Assembly: GCA_023439605.1 (NCBI GenBank)
Contig: JAEXNS010000372.1
Location: 1 to 5,526, forward strand
From: Bacillota bacterium
GTDB taxonomy: Bacteria; Bacillota; Clostridia; Oscillospirales; Ruminococcaceae
Reading direction: 5' to 3'
DNA length: 5,526 nt
This document shows positions 1-4,766 of this stretch, in pieces. A program made the translations under genes and the position numbers. The notes under the pieces were generated by a model. The model worked only from the letters and a program-made list of their open reading frames with translations. It did not search any database and was not told the DNA's origin. Numbering within the stretch: position 1 is the stretch's first letter; the number at the start of each line of letters is the position of its first letter.

Positions 1-864
1 CTTACCTGGTTTTAGCCAAGCAATGTCATCTCCTACGGTCCAAACTTTGTATCCTTTTTTAACATATCCTTCTGGAGGAATAAGCATAGCTAAGTTAGTT
101 TTACCACATGCAGATGGGAATGCAGCTGCAACATATTTTGTTTCGCCATCTGGTTTTTCGATTCCAAGAACAAGCATATGTTCTGCCATCCAGCCTTCAT
201 TTTTTCCTTGATATGAAGCTATTCTTAATGCAAAACATTTTTTACTTAATATAACGTTTCCGCCATAACCTGAATTTATAGACCAAATAGTATTATCTTC
301 TGGGAAATGAACAATATATCTATTTTCAGCATCTATTTCTGCTCTAGCATGTAAGCAACGTACAAAGTCATTTGATGTATCTCCTAGATCATCTAAAGCT
401 TTTTGACCCATTCTTGTCATGATATTCATGTTCAATACAACATAAATAGAATCTGTAAGTTCTACACCTATTTTAGACATTGGAGAACCAAATGTTCCCA
501 TTGAGAAAGGAACAACGTACATAGTTCTACCTTTCATAACGCCATCAAACATAGGAGTTAATTTATCATACATTTCATTTGGTGCACACCAGTTATTTGT
601 AGGGCCTGCATCCTCTTTATCTTTAGAACAAATAAAAGTTCTATCTTCAACACGAGCAACGTCGTTTACAGCTGTTTTATGATATAAACAACCTGGAAGT
701 TTTTCTTGATTTAATTCCATTACCTCGCCAATTGAACAAGCCTCAGCTCTAAGTTTTTCTAATTGCTCTGCACTTCCATCTATCCATACAACATTGTCTG
801 GTTTAGTAAAAGCGATCATCTCTTCTACCCATTGGATAACATTTTGGTTTTTTGTTAATGCCAT
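1..864 (-). CDS. pckG: Phosphoenolpyruvate carboxykinase (GTP), N-terminal part, cut by window edge
   Basis: This cytosolic enzyme interconverts oxaloacetate + GTP and phosphoenolpyruvate + GDP + CO2. In anaerobes it often runs toward CO2 fixation into oxaloacetate. Read from the ATG at 864-862, the frame is open for exactly 288 codons to the window edge, roughly half of the usual ~600 residues. Family hallmarks are visible: the substrate arginine region VARVEDRTF (Arg71), the YGG substrate loop (200-202), the KK metal/substrate pair (208-209), the metal-ligand His229, the P-loop FPSACGKTN (249-257) with its reactive cysteine Cys253, and GDDIAW (278-283) with the metal-binding Asp pair. The FPSACGKTN form and overall sequence mark the GTP type, not the ATP type (pckA). 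The start is supported by a strong AAGGAGG SD site seven bases upstream. The gene has its own promoter and lies 185 bp downstream of tsaD on the same strand. No defect is visible in this half; the C-terminal half is outside the window. Confidence 0.96.
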   Translation of the reverse strand, partial: MALTKNQNVIQWVEEMIAFTKPDNVVWIDGSAEQLEKLRAEACSIGEVMELNQEKLPGCLYHKTAVNDVARVEDRTFICSKDKEDAGPTNNWCAPNEMYDKLTPMFDGVMKGRTMYVVPFSMGTFGSPMSKIGVELTDSIYVVLNMNIMTRMGQKALDDLGDTSNDFVRCLHARAEIDAENRYIVHFPEDNTIWSINSGYGGNVILSKKCFALRIASYQGKNEGWMAEHMLVLGIEKPDGETKYVAAAFPSACGKTNLAMLIPPEGYVKKGYKVWTVGDDIAWLKPGK

Positions 865-874
865 TATTACTTTT

Positions 875-881
875 CCTCCTT
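875..881 (-). promoter_or_regulatory. Shine-Dalgarno site of pckG
   Basis: The minus strand reads AAGGAGG, then ten bases (875-881 to 864) ending in the ATG. This is a near-perfect anti-16S match and fixes the pckG start at 864. Confidence 0.85.
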
Positions 882-910
882 GATTTATCATAATATCACT
901 TTTTTGGTGT

Positions 911-941
911 AAAAAGATGGTAAATCTAAAAAAAAACCATC
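911..941 (-). promoter_or_regulatory. Possible 5' leader hairpin of pckG
   Basis: The minus-strand leader contains GATGGT (941-936) and its exact complement ACCATC (921-916), separated by a 14-nt T-rich loop and followed by TTTTT (915-911). G-U and A-U pairs could lengthen the base. It resembles a weak terminator or attenuator, or a 5' stabilising hairpin at the very start of the transcript. The stem is short and the loop large, so function is uncertain. Confidence 0.3.
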
Positions 942-947
942 CTCCCA

Positions 948-984
948 CTTATACAATTATAATATTTATATGTCAATATGTCAA
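948..984 (-). promoter_or_regulatory. Twin overlapping sigma-A-type promoters of pckG
   Basis: On the minus strand, a perfect -35 TTGACA (984-979) is followed after 17 bp by a perfect -10 TATAAT (961-956). A second TTGACA (976-971) is followed, again after 17 bp, by TATAAG (953-948). Both boxes are therefore duplicated with the same 8-bp offset, giving two overlapping promoters with predicted starts near 949 and 941. The leader to the pckG ATG would be about 80 nt. The first pair alone is a consensus vegetative promoter, so strong expression is likely. Whether the second pair is used is inference. Confidence 0.85.
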
Positions 985-993
985 TATAAAATC

Positions 994-1026
994 AAACAAT
1001 AAATAAAAAATAAAGAATTATTGTTT
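994..1026 (-). terminator. AT-rich hairpin downstream of tsaD, possible weak terminator
   Basis: Perfect 9-bp arms, AAACAATAA (994-1002) and TTATTGTTT (1018-1026), flank a 15-nt loop just after the tsaD stop at 1050. On the minus strand the stem is preceded by an A-rich run and followed by GATTTTAT, a poor U-tract. On the plus strand it is followed by a much better T-run (1024-1038). Only one G-C pair supports the stem, so any termination of tsaD is probably leaky. Confidence 0.4.
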
Positions 1027-1049
1027 TTTATTTTTTTTAATAAAATTTA

Positions 1050-2060
1050 TTATAAATTTTCTATTGATAAAGTTGCCACTGCATTTAAACTTTCATCAGC
1101 AATAGTTCCATTTAAATAATCATAATATCCCTGTACAGCTATCATAATAGCATTGTCTCCACATAAATATAAATCAGGCATATATAATTCCATATTGTTT
1201 TCTTTGCACTTTAATTCCATTTCATATCTTACTCCGCTATTTGCAGATACACCACCTGCAATTACTATTTTGTTAATATTAAATTTTTTTGCTGCCATTA
1301 TTGTCTTTTCAACTAAAATTTCTGAAATGTTTTTTTGCAAGCTTGCTGCCAAAGCATATTTATCTATTTCTATTTTTTTTTGCTCTGAATTATGAATTAT
1401 ATTTATAACAGCAGTTTTAATACCAGAAAAACTAAAATCAAATTCATTTCCGGATACTCTAGGTTTTGGCAGAACATATTTCGTATGATCACCTTGTTTT
1501 GATGCTTTATCAATATGAACTCCACCTGGATAGGGAAATCCCAATGCACGAGCACACTTATCAAAACATTCACCGGCTGCATCATCTCTAGTTCTTCCTA
1601 TGAGTTTAAACTTTGTATAATCCTCGACCTCTATTATATGGCTATGACCACCACTAATAACAAGACAAATATATGGTGGTTTTAATTCAGGATTACAAAC
1701 ATAATTACTAGCTATGTGCCCAGCAATATGATGGACTGGTATAAGCGGTTTTTTTATACTATATGCTAAACCCTTTGCAAAATTAACACCAACCAACAAA
1801 GCCCCTATCAATCCAGGTGCATATGTAACAGCTACAGCATCTATATCATTTAATGTTATCTTTGCTTTTGTTATTGCTTCTTCAACCACAGTTAAAATAT
1901 TTTCACTATGTCTCCTAGATGCAAGTTCGGGAACCACTCCGCCAAACTTCTTGTGTTCTTCTATTTGAGTTGCAATAATTGAAGAAAGAACTCTTTCTCC
2001 ATCTTCTACTATTGCTGCTGCTGTTTCATCACAAGAACTCTCTATGCCTAATATAATCAT
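1050..2060 (-). CDS. tsaD: tRNA N6-threonylcarbamoyladenosine (t6A) synthesis protein TsaD
   Basis: TsaD is the Kae1/Qri7-family subunit. With TsaB and TsaE it transfers the threonylcarbamoyl group from threonylcarbamoyl-AMP (made by TsaC/Sua5) to A37 of tRNAs that read ANN codons; this is an essential cytosolic step. The protein has 336 residues, the normal family length, and begins with the family N-terminus MIILGIESSCDET (ASKHA-fold phosphate loop). Metal-binding HIAGH gives His111 and His115, with the third ligand Asp302 in LCGDNAIMIA. VISGGHSH (134-141), the GECFDKCARALG stretch (163-174) and IAGGVSAN (267-274) are also intact. An in-frame ATG five codons upstream (2075) exists, but its codons form the GAGGAG SD site, so the start at 2060 is preferred. 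It has its own promoter and lies divergent from the rightward transcript beginning near 2167. The partner genes tsaB and tsaE are not in this window. Confidence 0.97.
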   Translation of the reverse strand: MIILGIESSCDETAAAIVEDGERVLSSIIATQIEEHKKFGGVVPELASRRHSENILTVVEEAITKAKITLNDIDAVAVTYAPGLIGALLVGVNFAKGLAYSIKKPLIPVHHIAGHIASNYVCNPELKPPYICLVISGGHSHIIEVEDYTKFKLIGRTRDDAAGECFDKCARALGFPYPGGVHIDKASKQGDHTKYVLPKPRVSGNEFDFSFSGIKTAVINIIHNSEQKKIEIDKYALAASLQKNISEILVEKTIMAAKKFNINKIVIAGGVSANSGVRYEMELKCKENNMELYMPDLYLCGDNAIMIAVQGYYDYLNGTIADESLNAVATLSIENL

Positions 2061-2067
2061 AAATAAA

Positions 2068-2073
2068 CTCCTC
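2068..2073 (-). promoter_or_regulatory. Shine-Dalgarno site that decides the tsaD start
   Basis: The minus strand reads GAGGAG seven bases before the ATG at 2060-2058. It overlaps the alternative in-frame ATG at 2075-2073, which has no purine-rich site at a usable distance upstream. The longer start would add MRSLF before the conserved MIILGIESS, which argues against it. Confidence 0.8.
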
Positions 2074-2094
2074 ATTTAAAATACTTATCAATTT

Positions 2095-2124
2095 ATTATA
2101 CATTATTTTTTTTAAATAATTCAA
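2095..2124 (-). promoter_or_regulatory. Promoter of tsaD
   Basis: On the minus strand, TTGAAT (2124-2119) and TATAAT (2100-2095) are separated by 18 bp. The predicted start near 2088 gives a leader of about 28 nt that contains the GAGGAG site. The -10 is consensus and the -35 is 4 of 6 matches to TTGACA. Confidence 0.65.
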
Positions 2125-2132
2125 CATTTATT

Positions 2133-2160
2133 TTGTTAATTAAATAATTTATACTATAAT
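2133..2160 (+). promoter_or_regulatory. Promoter of the rightward structured transcript
   Basis: TTGTTA (2133-2138) and TATAAT (2155-2160) are separated by 16 bp, with predicted start near 2167, right at the left edge of the structured GC-rich island. It lies back-to-back with the tsaD promoter, the two -35 boxes being eight bases apart. The region is very AT-rich, so a chance match is possible, but its position fits the island as a transcribed unit. Confidence 0.5.
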
Positions 2161-2166
2161 AAATCA

Positions 2167-2378
2167 TAATATGTTTAGGGGGAGAGATTTGGCAGAATAC
2201 CTATTCAGCCAAACAACTGGGTCAACGTCCGCAATTTATGAGGCTCTGCCTCAAACTCCGCTTCTTTTTCTATCGCAAAAAGAAGCAAAAAAGATCTTAA
2301 AGTATAGGGCTTTCGCTTTCTACGGAAAGCGACCAAGGGCGTTGCCGTTTGAAACCCTACAATTTTTTGAAAAAATCG
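2167..2378 (+). ncRNA. Candidate structured RNA or dispersed-repeat element
   Basis: About 210 bp at about 42% GC sit between very AT-rich flanks. The plus strand can fold into consecutive perfect stems: TTTGGC/GCCAAA with inner GAAT/ATTC and an ACCT loop (2188-2213); TGAGGC/GCCTCA (2239-2253); a 10-bp stem GCTTCTTTTT/AAAAAGAAGC with a 7-nt loop (2260-2286); and CGCTTTC/GAAAGCG with a TACG loop (2314-2331). The last is enclosed by TAGGG(C)TTT (2305-2313) pairing with AAACCCTA (2352-2359). A promoter lies just upstream and a terminator-like stem just downstream. A 70-codon frame spans it (2171-2383) but has no SD site. Its translation includes phrases (ALPQTP, RALPFET) that I recall from doubtful small proteins predicted in clostridial repeats; this is memory, unverified. 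I know no RNA family it matches. Alternatives are an intergenic repeat or mobile-element remnant. Confidence 0.42.
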
Positions 2379-2411
2379 AGTAAAACTTTAATTGCTTTTA
2401 CTAATATTTTT
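2379..2411 (+). terminator. Weak terminator-like hairpin after the structured island
   Basis: AGTAAAA (2379-2385) and TTTTACT (2396-2402) form a 7-bp stem with a 10-nt loop, followed by AATA and TTTTT (2407-2411). The stem is AT-rich with one G-C pair, so it would be a weak terminator. Its placement between the island and the peptidase promoter supports the island being a separate transcript. Confidence 0.4.
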
Positions 2412-2459
2412 GTTTAAAATCACTATTTTAAAAAACATAAAAAAATCATATTAAAAAGC

Positions 2460-2488
2460 TTGAAAGTTCATGTTAAATATGCTACAAT
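2460..2488 (+). promoter_or_regulatory. Promoter of the dockerin peptidase gene
   Basis: TTGAAA (2460-2465) and TACAAT (2483-2488) are separated by 17 bp, with an extended -10 TGC directly before the -10 box. The predicted start near 2495 gives a leader of about 57 nt to the ATG at 2552. No operator or riboswitch is recognised in the leader. Confidence 0.7.
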
Positions 2489-2534
2489 TAATAAAAACAT
2501 TCGTTTTATATGTTCTTTTTTCACTATTTTCAAT

Positions 2535-2542
2535 AAAGGAAG
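2535..2542 (+). promoter_or_regulatory. Shine-Dalgarno site of the dockerin peptidase, start ambiguous by one codon
   Basis: AAAGGAAG lies nine bases before the ATG at 2552 and six before an in-frame TTG at 2549. The TTG has slightly better spacing, while the ATG is the better codon and directly begins MRKF, a typical signal-peptide start. I favour 2552; the choice changes one residue only. Confidence 0.6.
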
Positions 2543-2551
2543 TGCATTTTG

Positions 2552-4351
2552 ATGAGAAAATTTACATTATTTTTATTTGCAATTACTTTTGTTCTCTTAA
2601 ACTCAAATAATAATTTAAAATTAAATGCAGAAATAAAAACAGATCCAACTAAAAATGGATTGATATCTATATCCGATGAAGAATATCAAAGTATAATAGA
2701 CGATATGAAGGCCACAGATGATATTGGTTTCGATAATATATTTACACCTATAGACGATTATAATTTGCCAAGTTATAACTCTAATCATTCTTATAAGGCT
2801 ACTGAAACAACATCTTTTCCTTCCACGTTTGATTTAAGAAATTATAACCTAATAACACCTGTAAAAAGACAGTTGACCTATGGTACCTGTTGGGCTTTTT
2901 CTGCTTTAGCTTCTATTGAAACAAATTTAATAAAAAGATATAATCAACCACAAACACTTGACTTATCCGAATGGCATTTAGCTTATTTCACATATACAGG
3001 CAACACATCTTTTACTCCTGCAAATACAACAAATATTTTTTATGAAGGCGGTAGCAACAATTATGCTACAACAATACTTTCAAAGTGGATAGGAACTGTT
3101 TTTGAAAAGACTGTTCCATATAATTCAGGAACTACCTTTGATGAATCACTAAGATTTAATGCTGATTTTCATATGCAAGATGCATATAACATAAGACCCT
3201 GGATTGAAGATCCTTACAGTTATTCAGTAGATGAAATTAAAGATTTATTATTTCAAAAAAATGCACTCTCAATTTCTTATTATAGCAACGAAAACTATTA
3301 TAATTCACAAACTGCATCTCATTTTTGTAATGAAGACATAAAACCAGATCACGGTTCAACTATTATTGGATGGGACGATAACTATCCTAAAGAAAACTTT
3401 TTATCCAATATGCAACCTCAGAACAATGGCGCGTGGTTGGTGAAAAATAGTTGGGGCACTTCATGGGGAAAAGAAGGCTATTTTTGGCTTTCATATGAAG
3501 ATAAAACATTAAAGAGTATGTCTGCATTTTTTGCTGAACCTAAGAATAATTATTTAAATAATTATTCTTATGATGAGTTTGGATATTATACAACTATATC
3601 AGCAGATAGAAATCAAACTAAAACTACATCATACATGTCAAATATATATACAGCAAAAGAGAATGAGTATGTTTCTGCAGTTTCTTTTTTCACCTTTGAA
3701 CCAAACACGTCATATGAAATACTTATATATAATAAATTAACCAATAAAGCTGTTCCATCTTCCGGTACAGCTAGTGAGAAAACAATAGGAACAGAAAAGT
3801 ACAGTGGATACCATACAATAAAACTTAATACCCCTATTCCAATCTCTACTGGAGAATCATTTTCTACTGTAGTTAAAATAACAAGTCCCACAACAACTTT
3901 CTGTATACCTGTTGAAGCATACATGGTAATAGAACTGGATGGACAAATGTATGCAAATATAGACTATAAAAAATACAACGACAACTCTTCATCTGGTCAA
4001 AGTTATATCAGTTCAGATGGTTTAAGATGGACAGATATAAACAAATCTTCATATACATATAAGTCCACTTCACATTATAATTTATCTACATCAAACATTT
4101 CAATCAAAAATGTCTATTTAGGAAATGTTTGCTTAAAAACATTTACATCAAAAGAAATCACAGAAAATATTTCTGGAGACATAAACAAGGACGGTTCAGT
4201 ATCTTATATAGATTTTATTCTACTTAAAAGTTTCTTAATTATGTCTGACTCATTAGAACTCGATTTAAATGTTGCTGATTTAAACTACGACGCTAACATA
4301 GATGTATTTGATATGATATTATTGAAAAAAATAATCTTACAATCAAATTAA
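2552..4351 (+). CDS. Secreted papain-family (C1A) cysteine peptidase with C-terminal type I dockerin
   Basis: This 599-residue protein is probably an extracellular, cellulosome-attached protease. Residues 1-25 are a signal peptide (MRK, hydrophobic FTLFLFAITFVLL, likely cleavage after LNA). A short prosegment follows to about residue 88. The C1A domain starts at FPSTFDLRN (89-97). Catalytic residues are intact: oxyanion Gln107, nucleophile Cys113 in YGTCWAF, His267 in PDHGSTIIGWDD, and Asn299 in VKNSWGTSWG. Residues from about 333 to 470 (starting YLNNYSYDEFG) resemble the lectin-like beta domain that follows bacterial C1A peptidases. Residues 541-599 are a dockerin with two calcium loops: Asp543-Asn545-Asp547-Ser549-Ser551-Asp554 and Asp576-Asn578-Asp580-Asn582-Asp584-Asp587. 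The dockerin would bind a scaffoldin cohesin. It has its own promoter and a strong terminator downstream, so it is probably monocistronic. Protease substrate and cohesin partner cannot be read from sequence. Confidence 0.93.
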   Translation: MRKFTLFLFAITFVLLNSNNNLKLNAEIKTDPTKNGLISISDEEYQSIIDDMKATDDIGFDNIFTPIDDYNLPSYNSNHSYKATETTSFPSTFDLRNYNLITPVKRQLTYGTCWAFSALASIETNLIKRYNQPQTLDLSEWHLAYFTYTGNTSFTPANTTNIFYEGGSNNYATTILSKWIGTVFEKTVPYNSGTTFDESLRFNADFHMQDAYNIRPWIEDPYSYSVDEIKDLLFQKNALSISYYSNENYYNSQTASHFCNEDIKPDHGSTIIGWDDNYPKENFLSNMQPQNNGAWLVKNSWGTSWGKEGYFWLSYEDKTLKSMSAFFAEPKNNYLNNYSYDEFGYYTTISADRNQTKTTSYMSNIYTAKENEYVSAVSFFTFEPNTSYEILIYNKLTNKAVPSSGTASEKTIGTEKYSGYHTIKLNTPIPISTGESFSTVVKITSPTTTFCIPVEAYMVIELDGQMYANIDYKKYNDNSSSGQSYISSDGLRWTDINKSSYTYKSTSHYNLSTSNISIKNVYLGNVCLKTFTSKEITENISGDINKDGSVSYIDFILLKSFLIMSDSLELDLNVADLNYDANIDVFDMILLKKIILQSN

Positions 4352-4358
4352 TTTACTA

Positions 4359-4435
4359 TTTAGCAAAATGTATAAAGCAGAGATGTTTTGCTAAAGATCC
4401 AGAGTGACCCAAAAACCTTGCAAGTCCCAAGCTTC
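4359..4435 (+). other. 3' stem-loop and GC-richer tail after the peptidase gene
   Basis: TTTAGCAAAA (4359-4368) and TTTTGCTAAA (4386-4395) form a perfect 10-bp stem with a 17-nt loop, starting eight bases after the stop codon. No U-run follows; instead comes a stretch richer in G and C (4396-4435) with small palindromes CTTGCAAG (4417-4424) and AAGCTT (4429-4434). It could be an mRNA 3'-end structure, part of a dispersed repeat, or a fragment of a small RNA on either strand. I do not recognise a family. Confidence 0.35.
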
Positions 4436-4456
4436 ACCTTTTATAATAATTCTATT

Positions 4457-4510
4457 ATCCCCTTTTAAAGTTGAAACTCAAAACGTTTTATTGCTTTAAA
4501 GGGGATTTTT
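4457..4510 (+). terminator. Intrinsic terminator of the dockerin peptidase gene
   Basis: ATCCCCTTTTAAAG (4457-4470) pairs with CTTTAAAGGGGAT (4494-4506), giving a 13-bp stem with one bulged T and a 23-nt loop, directly followed by TTTTT (4506-4510). The GGGG/CCCC base plus U-run is classic Rho-independent form. The opposite strand lacks a U-run after the stem, so it acts rightward only. Confidence 0.88.
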
Positions 4511-4511
4511 G

Positions 4512-4679
4512 TACATAATTTCGCTGTAAATTAATAAATATTTTTAATGATTGGAAAAACCAAAAATAAAACCCAAAGAAAAATTTATTAAATTATTGTA
4601 ATTATATCTATATAGTTATGCAATTTATACATATTAATTGTATCAAACATGTTTTTTATACACGTAAATATGTTTTTAG
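4512..4679 (+). other. AT-rich spacer, nothing recognised
   Basis: Between the terminator and the GH5 promoter the sequence is extremely AT-rich, with stops in all frames. I see no gene, tRNA or convincing stem; small matches such as TTGG/CCAA around 4552-4564 are within chance for this composition. Confidence 0.5.
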
Positions 4680-4709
4680 TTGACAATAATTAATTATACA
4701 TGATATAAT
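4680..4709 (+). promoter_or_regulatory. Strong promoter of the GH5 gene
   Basis: A perfect -35 TTGACA (4680-4685) and a perfect -10 TATAAT (4704-4709) are separated by 18 bp, with an extended -10 TGA (4701-4703). The predicted start near 4716 gives a leader of about 51 nt. Such a consensus promoter would be strongly active unless repressed, which matters given the inverted repeat lying over it. Confidence 0.85.
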
Positions 4710-4717
4710 TAATTATT
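4685..4717 (+). repeat. Perfect 14-bp inverted repeat over the GH5 promoter, candidate operator
   Basis: AATAATTAATTATA (4685-4698) and its exact complement TATAATTAATTATT (4704-4717) are separated by CATGA. The right arm begins with the -10 box and runs past the predicted start site; the left arm fills most of the spacer. A dimeric repressor bound here would block the polymerase. The arms contain only A and T, so chance symmetry is more likely than in mixed sequence. No regulator gene is in the window. Confidence 0.5.
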
Positions 4718-4754
4718 CTTAGTCATAAATCATTCGAAAACATTCAACTCATAT

Positions 4755-4760
4755 GGGGAG
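4755..4760 (+). promoter_or_regulatory. Shine-Dalgarno site of the GH5 gene
   Basis: GGGGAG lies six bases before the ATG at 4767. Upstream in frame there is no ATG, GTG or TTG before the stop at 4710-4712, so this start is firm and no signal peptide can be gained by extension. Confidence 0.75.
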
Positions 4761-4766
4761 TATAGT

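Noticed and set aside
23..211. 62-codon plus-strand frame inside pckG
   Set aside because: It is antisense to the conserved P-loop region of PEP carboxykinase, so a shadow.
925..942. Leader peptide Met-Val-Phe-Phe in the pckG leader
   Set aside because: The GGGAGG directly abuts the ATG with no spacing and the predicted transcript starts there, so ribosome loading is unlikely.
1153..1395. 80-codon plus-strand frame inside tsaD
   Set aside because: It lies wholly antisense to a conserved essential gene, and its hydrophobic translation is that of a reverse-strand shadow.
1403..1585. 60-codon minus-strand frame inside tsaD
   Set aside because: It is an alternative frame of tsaD, whose own frame is intact with all motifs; no SD site.
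2361..2377. Poly-T/poly-A symmetry TTTTTTGAAAAAA as a terminator
   Set aside because: Pure A-T stem with a tiny loop and no U-run after it; the stem at 2379-2402 is the better candidate.
2171..2383. 70-codon plus-strand open frame starting at ATG 2171
   Set aside because: It has no SD site, starts only a few bases after the predicted transcription start, and its sequence is made of hairpins that dictate the codons. The translation has no recognisable domain. I treat it as an accident of the structured element.
3613..3924. 103-codon minus-strand frame inside the peptidase gene
   Set aside because: It is antisense to the middle domain of the peptidase, with no SD site, promoter or domain.
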